Program-made: the position numbers and the translations under genes
Shown: positions 24,970 through 33,983 of the stretch, one piece after another
Layout: each line of letters starts with the position of its first letter
Numbering within the stretch: position 1 is the stretch's first letter
Notes under the pieces: generated by a model
Told to the model about the DNA's origin: nothing
Database searches by the model: none
The model's input: the letters and a program-made list of their open reading frames with translations, nothing else
DNA from: Veillonellaceae bacterium
GTDB lineage: Bacteria; Bacillota; Negativicutes; Veillonellales; Veillonellaceae
DNA: 64,000 nt
NCBI GenBank assembly: GCA_900766245.1
Contig: CAAFUR010000020.1
Span: 62,001-126,000, forward strand
Direction: 5' to 3'

Positions 24970-24978
24970 GCCTATCTA

Positions 24979-25008
24979 TTGATAATGAGGTGGTTTTTCC
25001 TCTATAAT
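24979..25008 (+). promoter_or_regulatory. promoter of the thioesterase-pheST operon
   Basis: TTGATA (24979) and TATAAT (25003) are separated by 18 bases, 30 bases before the first start codon. No T-box sequence is present in the short leader. Confidence 0.7.
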
Positions 25009-25037
25009 AAAATGATAAGCTTAGAAAGGTTAGCTAT

Positions 25038-25490
25038 ATGGAACATAGAACATTATTAGAATACTTTCAAGAGCATACAAGTTTACATCCTTTTGAGGTG
25101 CTACATCATGTCACACTTAAGAATGTGTCACCAGGACATGTGGAGTTAGACTTTCACAGTGAAGAACAATTGCACAGTAATCCGCGAGGCGATGTGTATG
25201 GTGGGGTACATTTGAGTTTGTCAGATTATCTCATGGGATTGGCTTGTATTACACTAGGAAAGCAAGTGACAACAGCACAAATCAATGGTAATTTTGTAAA
25301 ATCATTGCCAAACAATGCAAGAATCCGTGGTGTATCCAATGTGGAACACAAAGGTCAAAGTACGATGGTTACAACATGTCGTTTGTATAATGATATGGGA
25401 GAACTTGTCTATATGGGAAGTGGAACTTTTATGGTTCTTGACGATTTGGTATTACCAGAATTACCATGGTCGTTGTTAGATGAAGAATAG
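25038..25490 (+). CDS. PaaI-type hotdog thioesterase
   Basis: The 150-residue protein has the PaaI/YbgC-type hotdog pattern: HSNPRGDVYGGVHLSLSDYLMGLA matches the N-x-x-G-x-x-H/Y-G-G-x-x-x-x-L-x-D catalytic helix region, with Asn, Gly and the acidic Asp at expected places. A central strand (TTAQINGNFVKSLP) follows. It probably hydrolyses an acyl- or aryl-CoA thioester; the substrate cannot be inferred. ATG follows GAAAGG. It leads the pheS-pheT operon with only a 17-base gap, a context without an obvious functional link. Confidence 0.82.
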   Translation: MEHRTLLEYFQEHTSLHPFEVLHHVTLKNVSPGHVELDFHSEEQLHSNPRGDVYGGVHLSLSDYLMGLACITLGKQVTTAQINGNFVKSLPNNARIRGVSNVEHKGQSTMVTTCRLYNDMGELVYMGSGTFMVLDDLVLPELPWSLLDEE

Positions 25491-25507
25491 TTGGAGGATA
25501 GGAATCA

Positions 25508-26530
25508 ATGAAAGAACAATTGCAAGCATTGCAAGAGAAAGCAATCGCCCGAATTCAAGGGGCTGCGAACTTGCAGAAATTACAAGATATTCGTGTTACC
25601 TATTTAGGTAAAAAGGGAGAAGTTACCTCCTTATTAAAAGGATTGGGTAAATTATCTCCAGAAGAGCGTCCTACTATGGGGGCCTTGGTAAATACAGTGC
25701 GTGTGGCTTTGGAAGAAGCATTAGAAGCAGTACAGCAACGCATGGAATCTGCTGTGCTGGCGGCTAAAATAGAACAAGAAACCATTGATATTACCTTACC
25801 AGGCCGTCCTGTTCATAAAGGTCATTTACATCCACTGACACAAATCAATGAAGAAATTGAGCAATTCTTTGTGTCCATGGGTTATGCTGTAGAAGAAGGT
25901 CCTGAAATTGAATCAGACTATTTTAACTTTGAATGCTTGAATTTAGCTGCAGATCACCCAGCACGTGATATGCAGGATTCTTTCTATATTACAGATTCCG
26001 TATTACTTCGAACTCATACATCTCCAGTGCAAGCTAGAACCTTACAACGTAGTGAAAAAAATGCACCTATCCGTATGATTGCACCGGGAAAAGTGTATCG
26101 TTGGGACTATGATGCTACACATTCTCCAGTGTTCCATCAAGTAGAAGGGCTTGTTATTGATAAGAATATTACTTTCTCTGACTTGAAAGGTACATTGGAA
26201 TTGTTCTTGAAAAAAATGTTTGGTGAAGATACAGCTGTACGTTTCCGTACAAGTTTCTTTCCTTTCACAGAACCAAGCGCAGAAGTAGATATTTCTTGTT
26301 GCATGTGCCACGGTGAAGGATGCCGTGTATGTTCTCATACAGGTTGGTTAGAAATTCTTGGTTGTGGTATGGTACATCCAAACGTATTGAAATTGAATGG
26401 TTACGATCCTAATGAAGTGCAAGGTTTTGCCTTCGGCATGGGTGTAGAACGTATTGCAATGTTGAAATATGGTATTAATGATTTACGTTTATTCTATGAA
26501 AATGATAAACGTTTCTTAACGCAATTCTAG
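25508..26530 (+). CDS. pheS: phenylalanine--tRNA ligase alpha subunit
   Basis: PheS is the catalytic class II subunit of the (alpha-beta)2 enzyme charging tRNA-Phe. The N-terminal coiled coil (residues 1-90) is followed by the catalytic core: PGRPVHKGHLHPL, EEGPEIESDYFNFECLN, motif 2 (RMIAPGKVYRWDYDATHSP) and motif 3 (GFAFGMGVERIAML). RTSFFPFTEPSAEVDI is the phenylalanine-binding region. Length 340 aa is normal. ATG follows GTTGGAGGATAGG. It lies ten bases before pheT. Confidence 0.97.
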   Translation: MKEQLQALQEKAIARIQGAANLQKLQDIRVTYLGKKGEVTSLLKGLGKLSPEERPTMGALVNTVRVALEEALEAVQQRMESAVLAAKIEQETIDITLPGRPVHKGHLHPLTQINEEIEQFFVSMGYAVEEGPEIESDYFNFECLNLAADHPARDMQDSFYITDSVLLRTHTSPVQARTLQRSEKNAPIRMIAPGKVYRWDYDATHSPVFHQVEGLVIDKNITFSDLKGTLELFLKKMFGEDTAVRFRTSFFPFTEPSAEVDISCCMCHGEGCRVCSHTGWLEILGCGMVHPNVLKLNGYDPNEVQGFAFGMGVERIAMLKYGINDLRLFYENDKRFLTQF

Positions 26531-26539
26531 GAGGTTATC

Positions 26540-28984
26540 GTGAAAGCTAGTTTACAATGGATTAAAGACTATGTATCTGTGAATCTTGGCGAGAACCCTC
26601 AAGAATTTGCAGATGCCTTAACACAAGCTGGGATTCCAGTAGAAGAAGTGATCAACTGTGATACAGGTATTAAAAAAATCTATACAGGAAAAATTGTAGA
26701 AATTACAAAACATCCTGATGCAGATAAATTACAAGTGTGCCAAGTAGAATGCTTAACAGAAGAAGGTGAGCCGGTTACGAAACAAATCGTAACAGCGGCT
26801 ACTAATGTGGCAGTGGGACAAATCGTTCCTGTAGCGTACCATAAATCTCGTTTAGCAGATGGTACAGAAATTAAAAAAGGCAAACTTCGTGGACAAACAT
26901 CAGAAGGCATGTTCTGTTCTGTAGCAGAATTTGGCTTATCTACAGATGTAGTGTTACCAGAAGAAGCTACTGGTATTTATATCTTCCCTGAAGGTACAGC
27001 TATTGGACAAGAAGTAAAAGAAGTACTAGGTCTTAATGATGTAGTCTATGAATTTGAGTTGACGCCAAACCGTGCAGATTGTTTTTCCATGGTTGGTTTA
27101 AGCCGTGAATTTGCCGTATTAGATAAAACAGAAGCTACATTCCCAGAGGTAACAGTCCAAGAAGAGGGACCATCCATTGAAGGTCGTTTGAATATTTCTA
27201 TTGCTGATACAGAGTTATGCTCTCGTTTCATGGGACGTTTGATTGAAAATGTAAAAGTTCAAAAATCTCCATTATGGTTACAAAATCGTTTGCGTAATTG
27301 CGGTATTCGTCCTATTAATAATGTAGTGGACGTAACGAACTATGTAATGTTGGAATTAGGTCAACCAATGCATGCTTACGACTATGATCATCTACATGGA
27401 CATAGTTTAGTAGCGCGTAAAGCTACAGAGGGAGAAGTGATTCAAACCTTGGATAGCAATGATCGTACATTAGCAAACACTATGCTAGTTATCGCTGATA
27501 CTGACCGTCCTGTAGGGGTGGCTGGTGTCATGGGTGGTGCTGATAGTGAAGTATCCAATGTAACAACAACGGTTGTATTGGAAGCTGCTGTATTTAATGG
27601 GGCTTCTATTCGTCGTACCTCTCGTGCATTAGGCTTGCGCTCTGAAGCATCTGGTCGTTTTGAACGTGGTGTGAATAGCGAAGTGACACCACTAGCTTTA
27701 GATCGGGCAGCACAATTGTTGTTGGATATTACACCAGGTGCTGTAGTAGCAAAAGGTGTGATTGATGTATATGCAGCGCCAAAAGAAGTGCGTACAGTGT
27801 CTTTCACGAGTGAAGCTGTGAATTCGTATTTAGGCACTAATATTGCAGAAGAAGAGATGATTACTATCCTAACAACTTTATCCTTCGACGTGAAAGTTGA
27901 TAGTGAGGCATTAGTGGCTACTATTCCATCTTGGCGTGATGATGTAACAGGCATGCCAGATATTGCAGAAGAAGTAGCACGCATTCACAACTATGATAAT
28001 ATTGCACCTACTACGCCATTGGCACGAATCCAAATGGGAACAGTATCTCCTATGCATGCGTTAGTACATGATGTAAAACATGCTTTGGCTGAAGCTGGTT
28101 TAGATGAAATTATTACTTTTAGTTTCATGCATAAAGATAGTTTGCAAGATTTGTTAATTCCTGAAACAGATAGCAGACATCAAGCGATTCCTATTCTAAA
28201 CCCAATTTCCGAAGAGTTCCCGGTGATGCGTACTACTTTGGTACCTAGCGTCTTAGAAACAGCAAAACGAAATGTAGCTCAAAAGAATTTAGATTTAGCC
28301 GTTTTTGAAGTAGCTGCTGTGTATGAGCCTAAGGTATTGCCGCTTACAGAATTGCCAAACGAGCGCATGATGGCAGCAGGGGTTATTCTAGGAAAATGGG
28401 ATCGCCAAGAATGGAATGTACCGGCTAGAAATGTAGACTTCTATGATCTAAAAGGTATCATTGAATCTTTACTCGCTAATCTTGGTGTTGAAAATTATGC
28501 AATTAGTAGAAGTAAAGAGTGTTATTTACATCCAGGTGTGAGTGCTAGTATCTCCGTAGAGGGTGTTGAAATTGTACGCTTTGGTGAATTACATCCACAA
28601 GTAGCAAGTCATTATGACATTAGTGGTAAAGCATATTTATTTGAAATGGATTTAGAAGCATTGTTACAAGTGAACCGCAAAGGAATTTCTTTCACATCAA
28701 TTTCTAAATTCCCTGGTACTAGTCGTGACTTAGCGATTGTAGCGCCAAAAGATGTGCAAGCTATTGATGTGTTAGAAGTGATGAAACAAGAAGGCGGCGA
28801 ATATCTTGAGAGTGTTCGTATCTTTGACGTATACGAAGGGGAACATATCCAAGAAGGATATCGTAGCTTGGCGTATACCTTGTCTTTCCGTTCTCATGAA
28901 GGTACATTAGTAGATGCTGATATTGAAGATAGAATCCAAGCGATGTTAGCAAAATTAGCAGACAAAGGTTGCACTTTACGATAA
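26540..28984 (+). CDS. pheT: phenylalanine--tRNA ligase beta subunit
   Basis: PheT is the large structural and editing subunit. An EMAP/tRNA-binding OB domain (about residues 40-150, KIYTGKIVEITKHPDADKLQVC) is followed by the B3/B4 editing domain (CSRFMGR...), the B5 domain, the catalytic-like core and the C-terminal anticodon-binding FDX-ACB domain (SKFPGTSRDLAIVAP... to the end). The start is GTG at 26540, with TAGGAGG upstream inside the pheS stop region. Length 814 aa is typical. A hairpin follows. Confidence 0.97.
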   Translation: MKASLQWIKDYVSVNLGENPQEFADALTQAGIPVEEVINCDTGIKKIYTGKIVEITKHPDADKLQVCQVECLTEEGEPVTKQIVTAATNVAVGQIVPVAYHKSRLADGTEIKKGKLRGQTSEGMFCSVAEFGLSTDVVLPEEATGIYIFPEGTAIGQEVKEVLGLNDVVYEFELTPNRADCFSMVGLSREFAVLDKTEATFPEVTVQEEGPSIEGRLNISIADTELCSRFMGRLIENVKVQKSPLWLQNRLRNCGIRPINNVVDVTNYVMLELGQPMHAYDYDHLHGHSLVARKATEGEVIQTLDSNDRTLANTMLVIADTDRPVGVAGVMGGADSEVSNVTTTVVLEAAVFNGASIRRTSRALGLRSEASGRFERGVNSEVTPLALDRAAQLLLDITPGAVVAKGVIDVYAAPKEVRTVSFTSEAVNSYLGTNIAEEEMITILTTLSFDVKVDSEALVATIPSWRDDVTGMPDIAEEVARIHNYDNIAPTTPLARIQMGTVSPMHALVHDVKHALAEAGLDEIITFSFMHKDSLQDLLIPETDSRHQAIPILNPISEEFPVMRTTLVPSVLETAKRNVAQKNLDLAVFEVAAVYEPKVLPLTELPNERMMAAGVILGKWDRQEWNVPARNVDFYDLKGIIESLLANLGVENYAISRSKECYLHPGVSASISVEGVEIVRFGELHPQVASHYDISGKAYLFEMDLEALLQVNRKGISFTSISKFPGTSRDLAIVAPKDVQAIDVLEVMKQEGGEYLESVRIFDVYEGEHIQEGYRSLAYTLSFRSHEGTLVDADIEDRIQAMLAKLADKGCTLR

Positions 28985-29008
28985 TACGTAAATCCTACGG
29001 GATGTAAC

Positions 29009-29047
29009 AATCGGTCATCTCTCTTATGGGATGACCGATTTATTATA
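29009..29047 (+). terminator. hairpin after pheT, probable terminator
   Basis: AATCGGTCATC / GATGACCGATT is an 11-bp perfect stem with a 10-base loop followed by TATTATAA. The T run is weak. Confidence 0.6.
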
Positions 29048-29057
29048 AGGAGTTGTG

Positions 29058-31511
29058 ATGGAATTATTAGCCCCAGCAGGGACAATGGAAAACTTTATGG
29101 CCGCCCTTGAAGCAGGGGCTGATGCCATTTATTTAGGCGGTAAGGTCTTTAATGCACGCTCTCATGCGGGAAATTTTGACTATGATGAGTTGCGAGAGGC
29201 TTTGCGCCTAGCACATATATTACAAGTGGGTATTTATGTAACTGTGAATATTCTAGTAGGTGACCGCGAAAGCAAAGCCTTAGCAGAGCATCTACGGGAG
29301 TTAGAACGCATTGGTGTAGACGGCATTATTGTGCAAGATCTTGGTGTTGCAAGAATAGCGCGTCAAGTAGCGCCTACCTTAGAGCTACATGGTAGTACAC
29401 AAATGACGGCTACTAATTTGGAGACTGTACAATTTCTAGAACGCTTAGGATTTACACGAGTGGTTCTATCTAGGGAGCTGAGCCTAGATGAAATTCGCCA
29501 TATCTGTGAACATGCGAAGGCTGAAATTGAAGTGTTTATTCATGGAGCGCTTTGTATCTCCTACTCTGGACAATGTTTGATGAGTAGTTTCATTGGTGGA
29601 CGTAGTGGCAACCGTGGGTCTTGTGCCCAACCATGTCGCTTGCCATACCAATTGGTTACTTTAGATGGTGAACAAATTACTCATGATAAAGAGACCTATA
29701 TCATGAGTCCTAAGGACTTAAACTATAGTGCGTATATGAAAGAGCTCATCGAAGCAGGTGTAGCTTCATTCAAAGTAGAAGGACGCATGAAAAAGGTATC
29801 CTATGTGCATGAAGTTATCGGTACGTATCGGACTATCATCGATAGATCTGGACAAGCCACAGAGGCAGATTTTACTCGCTTAGAAGAAGGGTTTAATCGT
29901 GGGTTCTCTACGGCTTATTTAGAAAATAATGGTTCCAAGTCTATGATGACCATCAGTGCGCCTAATCATTTAGGAAAATACTTGGGAGAAGGTCAGGTAA
30001 AAGGCCGTATGCTGGTCTTGTGCACTAAGGAGGCTGTAGCAGAAGGTGACTTGCTGAAAGTCATCGCCCATACGGGAGATGTGCACTATATTACGGTGAC
30101 GGCGGATATGACTTTTGATCGTAATATATATCGCATTCCACTTACGGAAACCATTAGTGCAGGCAAGGTCTATCGTGCCAGCCAAGGTGGATACACCAAA
30201 CAACGGGGGTTAAAAGATTTTACTCGTAAATACAAATCCTATATGTTCTTACATGGTGAAGAAGGTAGTACTGTGTCATTGACGATGATGTTAGATTCTG
30301 GTCAAACGGTAACAGTCACAGATGAATATGTATTACAAATGGCTAATAACAAATCTACTTCTGTGGAGAAAATTACGGAACAATTAGGTCGTTTAGGGAA
30401 TACTCTATTTGAGTTAGATCATGTGACGGTTCCAGAAGGTTCTTTCATGTGGCCTAGCAGTGTCTTAAATAGTCTTCGTAGAAATGCTGTGGAGGCTATG
30501 GAAGAATTGCTAATAGAACAATACGTGGCATCATGGGAAGCACGTAAAGCGAACTTGCCCACAGGGATGGAATTATTAGGAGATATGACAAAAACAGTAG
30601 GACAGGTGTTAGGATTTACACAGGTGCATACCCTAGAATCTAATACAAAACAATTAGAAATCTTAGTGGATTCCTTAGAAGGTCTGCAGCAGGCAATCAT
30701 GACGCCAGTAGACCGTATTGTGTTTGGCGATCCATTACACAGAATCCCAGTAGCATATCCTGTATATCAAGAAGCTGTACAAATGTGCCGTGAGGCTAAT
30801 AAAGAAATTATATTTAGTACTCCAAGGGTGATTAAGGATAATGAAAGTACAGCCTTTAGGGATATGGTAGCCCATATGGTACAAGCCAATCCAGATGGGA
30901 TTCGAGTACATTTCTTGGGGCCTTTGGAAATATTACATCAACTGGGATATACAGGTGTGGTGGAAGGTGATACAGGATTGCAAATCTTTAACTCTCACAC
31001 CTTGGGCATACTTAATGACTTAGGATTTAGTACTGTCAATGTGTCCTTAGAGGCTACCTTGCATCAAATGAATACGATGGCAAGTAAAAATATTATGCCT
31101 ATTGGAGCTATTGTGCAAGGCCGTGTAGAATTGATGATTTCTGAGTATTGTCCTATCAGCAGTTTTGCCGGTACAGGTTATAAACGAGGTTGTCCTGTGG
31201 TGTGTACGAAACAAGACTATGCTTTGCAAGATAGAAAGGGTGAACTATTTCCAATTTATACAGATCCATTCTGTCGTACCCATATTATGAATAGCCGTGA
31301 GTTAGATATGAAAAGCTATATAGATGACTTACGACGTTCTGGGTTACAACGATTGGTTATTGATGGAAGACAACGAAGTCTTAAATGGATTGCTAACGAG
31401 GTGAGTATGTATCATCAATTACTAGAGGGGACTGTGAAAGCACCGAGCAAAGAAGGAGCTACTCATATCACACGAGGACACTTTTTTAAAGGAATATTAG
31501 GGGAATCATAA
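29058..31511 (+). CDS. U32-family protein with DUF3656-type C-terminal region
   Basis: U32 proteins, once called collagenases, include the tRNA/rRNA hydroxylation factors TrhP and RlhA, which bind an Fe-S cluster. The U32 signature is clear: EVFIHGALCISYSGQCLMS followed by GNRGSCAQPCR, giving the conserved Cys set. The first 290 residues form the TIM-barrel-like domain. The C-terminal half repeats a Cys-containing pattern (EYCPISSFAG, KRGCPVVC, TDPFCRTHIMNS). At 817 residues it is the long form, similar to RlhA-like proteins in Firmicutes. The ATG at 29058 (AAGGAG five bases upstream) is preferred to GTG 29055. It overlaps mutS2 by one base. Confidence 0.85.
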   Translation: MELLAPAGTMENFMAALEAGADAIYLGGKVFNARSHAGNFDYDELREALRLAHILQVGIYVTVNILVGDRESKALAEHLRELERIGVDGIIVQDLGVARIARQVAPTLELHGSTQMTATNLETVQFLERLGFTRVVLSRELSLDEIRHICEHAKAEIEVFIHGALCISYSGQCLMSSFIGGRSGNRGSCAQPCRLPYQLVTLDGEQITHDKETYIMSPKDLNYSAYMKELIEAGVASFKVEGRMKKVSYVHEVIGTYRTIIDRSGQATEADFTRLEEGFNRGFSTAYLENNGSKSMMTISAPNHLGKYLGEGQVKGRMLVLCTKEAVAEGDLLKVIAHTGDVHYITVTADMTFDRNIYRIPLTETISAGKVYRASQGGYTKQRGLKDFTRKYKSYMFLHGEEGSTVSLTMMLDSGQTVTVTDEYVLQMANNKSTSVEKITEQLGRLGNTLFELDHVTVPEGSFMWPSSVLNSLRRNAVEAMEELLIEQYVASWEARKANLPTGMELLGDMTKTVGQVLGFTQVHTLESNTKQLEILVDSLEGLQQAIMTPVDRIVFGDPLHRIPVAYPVYQEAVQMCREANKEIIFSTPRVIKDNESTAFRDMVAHMVQANPDGIRVHFLGPLEILHQLGYTGVVEGDTGLQIFNSHTLGILNDLGFSTVNVSLEATLHQMNTMASKNIMPIGAIVQGRVELMISEYCPISSFAGTGYKRGCPVVCTKQDYALQDRKGELFPIYTDPFCRTHIMNSRELDMKSYIDDLRRSGLQRLVIDGRQRSLKWIANEVSMYHQLLEGTVKAPSKEGATHITRGHFFKGILGES

Positions 31512-33886
31512 TGAATAGTGAACAAGTCTTAGACTTTCAACATATACGGCAAAAGCTGGCAGATGTGTGTTCCTCTGCCATAGCTAAAGAATATGCACTG
31601 AATTTGCAACCTATGCACAACCGTCAAAAAATTGAAGATGCCCTAGATGAAACAGTGGAAGCTATGCGCTCCTTAGAGCAAGAAGTGGAGCAACCCATCA
31701 GTGGCACGAAAGATATTCGTACAACTTGTACGAAAAGTCGTAAAGAAATTATTTTGACTCGTGAAGAGCTTTGGGACTTGCATACCACTATCTTGGCATA
31801 TAATCGGATGCATCGTTTTTTTAAAGAAAAGTATCTGCTCTACCCATTATTATCTTTGTGGGTACAGGATTTGCCAAGTCATGATAAGCTGACCAAGCGC
31901 TTTGAACGAACTTTTGATGCCTATGGTGTGTTACTGGATGGCGCTACACCTAAACTACAACAGTTGCGAATGACTATAAGTCGCACAAAGAATGCTATTA
32001 AAAATGATCTACAGCGAATATTACAGGATAAGGATAATCAAAAATACTTTCAAGAAGCTATCGTTACTATGCGTAATAATCGTTACGTGATCCCTGTAAA
32101 ACAAGAATATCGAGGAGCATTTCCTGGTCTTATTCATGATAGATCTGCTACCGGTGCCACTTTATATATTGAGCCTATGCGATTGGTAGACTTAAATAAT
32201 GAATTACAAGAAGCTACCTTGGCAGAAGAACAAGAAGTACTTCGTATTTACAAAGAATTAACAGAGTTGGTACGAGCTCATGCAGATACATTACTGGATG
32301 CATGTAAGCGTGTATCTCACGTAGAATTTGTGTATGGTAAGGCGGAGCTGGCTATACGGATGAAAGCTGTCCGTGCAACAATTAGCCAAGGTCGAGAAGT
32401 AAATTTACTACAAGCTCGTCACCCTATGCTCGCTCCGAATGTGGTAGTGCCTACTACCATTACGTTGGGGACGAAGTATCGTATTTTGCTGATTACAGGT
32501 TCCAATACTGGTGGTAAAACAGTGTCCCTAAAAACATTGGGATTGTTGGCGTTAATGAACCAAAGTGGATTATGTATTCCAGCTGACAGCGGATCTACTT
32601 TACCAATCTTTCACCATATCTATGCAGATATTGGAGATGAACAAAGTATTGAAGCCAGCTTGAGTACATTCTCTGCCCATATGTCGCAGGTAATACGGAT
32701 ACTGAAAAAGGTAGGACCAAATGATTTAGTATTACTAGATGAATTAGGTTCTGGTACAGATCCAGAAGAAGGAAGTGCCTTAGGGATTGCAATCATTGAA
32801 TACTTCCGTAAAAAAGGAGCGCTCATGATGGTGAGCACTCACTATAATGAGCTCAAAACCTATGCGTATCAAACAGAAGGTGTTGAAAACGGTCATGTGG
32901 AGTTTGATGAAAGAACCTTACGCCCAACGTACCGTTTACATATTGGTGTAGCAGGTAGTTCACATGCACTTAGCATTGCAGCACGCTTAGGATTACCGCA
33001 AGATGTGGTAGACTTAGCTCGCAAACAATGGGAACTGAATGGACGTAGTGCTATGGAAGATATGCTTCGTGACTTAAATCAAGAGCTTAGAAAAACGCAA
33101 GAACGGGAACGAGCTTTGAAAAAAGAACAAGAAGAAGTGCGCCGTATGCGTACCCAAGTGATGCGTGATAAAAAAGCATTACAAGATAAGAAAAAGGTCA
33201 TCTTAGAAAAAGCTCGAGAAGAAGCGCAAAATATGAAACGATCTGTTCGTATTGAAAGTGAACAAATCATTAAAGAGTTAAAAGGTTCTTTTAATGAAAC
33301 GGACAAGCAAAAACGTCAGGATGCTATATCTAAAGCTAGAAAAGGTGTGTCCAATGTAGCTGTTCCAACAGGGACTATTGAAAAACGAGATCCTTTAGAT
33401 GTGACTAAGGTAAAAGTGGGCGATGTTGTATTCCTAGATAATTTACAATCATTGGGCACTATATTGGCTATTCAAGGAAAACGGATTCAAGTGGATATGA
33501 ATGGACTGACAGTGACTGTGAAAGAAAAGGATTTATTAGCAGCCACTCGTGAGGAAGCCAGTGCCTTATTGCGTAAAGAAAATCCTGTACCTATGTCCAA
33601 TCGTCAGCGGAAACGATCTGGTATGGCGGTCATTCGTCAACAACAAGCCTCTACTGAGTTAAATATTATTGGTAGAACTGTGGATGAAGCTATTGTAGAA
33701 GTAGGAAGATTCATTGATCAAGCTATACTAGCCGGATTAAATTCGGTGCGTATTGTTCATGGTAAAGGAACGGGAGCTTTACGGTCTGGAGTTCATGATT
33801 ATTTAAGGACCTTGCCAGGTATTAAAAGTTATGACCTAGCTAGTTTAGATGAAGGTGGTGCAGGAGCGACGACTGTAATCCTATAA
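31511..33886 (+). CDS. mutS2: endonuclease MutS2
   Basis: MutS2 is a MutS-like ATPase that lacks the mismatch-binding domain. It acts on branched DNA, and in Bacillus it also splits collided ribosomes. The core domain is followed by the P-loop GSNTGGKT, Walker B LVLLDELGSGTDPEEG and MVSTHYNELK. A long Lys/Glu/Arg coiled coil (about 515-610) precedes a KOW-like segment and a C-terminal Smr nuclease domain (LNIIGRTVDEAIVEV...VRIVHGKGTGALR). The Smr motif reads LNIIGRT instead of the usual LDLRG, so nuclease activity may differ. The length of 791 aa is normal. The ATG overlaps the upstream stop codon. Confidence 0.95.
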   Translation: MNSEQVLDFQHIRQKLADVCSSAIAKEYALNLQPMHNRQKIEDALDETVEAMRSLEQEVEQPISGTKDIRTTCTKSRKEIILTREELWDLHTTILAYNRMHRFFKEKYLLYPLLSLWVQDLPSHDKLTKRFERTFDAYGVLLDGATPKLQQLRMTISRTKNAIKNDLQRILQDKDNQKYFQEAIVTMRNNRYVIPVKQEYRGAFPGLIHDRSATGATLYIEPMRLVDLNNELQEATLAEEQEVLRIYKELTELVRAHADTLLDACKRVSHVEFVYGKAELAIRMKAVRATISQGREVNLLQARHPMLAPNVVVPTTITLGTKYRILLITGSNTGGKTVSLKTLGLLALMNQSGLCIPADSGSTLPIFHHIYADIGDEQSIEASLSTFSAHMSQVIRILKKVGPNDLVLLDELGSGTDPEEGSALGIAIIEYFRKKGALMMVSTHYNELKTYAYQTEGVENGHVEFDERTLRPTYRLHIGVAGSSHALSIAARLGLPQDVVDLARKQWELNGRSAMEDMLRDLNQELRKTQERERALKKEQEEVRRMRTQVMRDKKALQDKKKVILEKAREEAQNMKRSVRIESEQIIKELKGSFNETDKQKRQDAISKARKGVSNVAVPTGTIEKRDPLDVTKVKVGDVVFLDNLQSLGTILAIQGKRIQVDMNGLTVTVKEKDLLAATREEASALLRKENPVPMSNRQRKRSGMAVIRQQQASTELNIIGRTVDEAIVEVGRFIDQAILAGLNSVRIVHGKGTGALRSGVHDYLRTLPGIKSYDLASLDEGGAGATTVIL

Positions 33887-33910
33887 ATGAATCCTTTATG
33901 GAATTCTAAT

Positions 33911-33939
33911 TTGTGCAAAAATCTGCAATAGAGTATAAT
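33911..33939 (+). promoter_or_regulatory. promoter of PBP1A-tyrS
   Basis: TTGTGC (33911) and TATAAT (33934) are separated by 17 bases, 45 bases before the ATG. Confidence 0.65.
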
Positions 33940-33983
33940 TAAGGGAGTTCTATAGGAAATAATGAGCTTTAGAGAGGTGACAT

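Noticed and set aside
27442..27984. A 180-codon minus-strand frame inside pheT.
   Set aside because: It lies entirely within a well-conserved gene on the other strand; such shadows are common with this codon usage.
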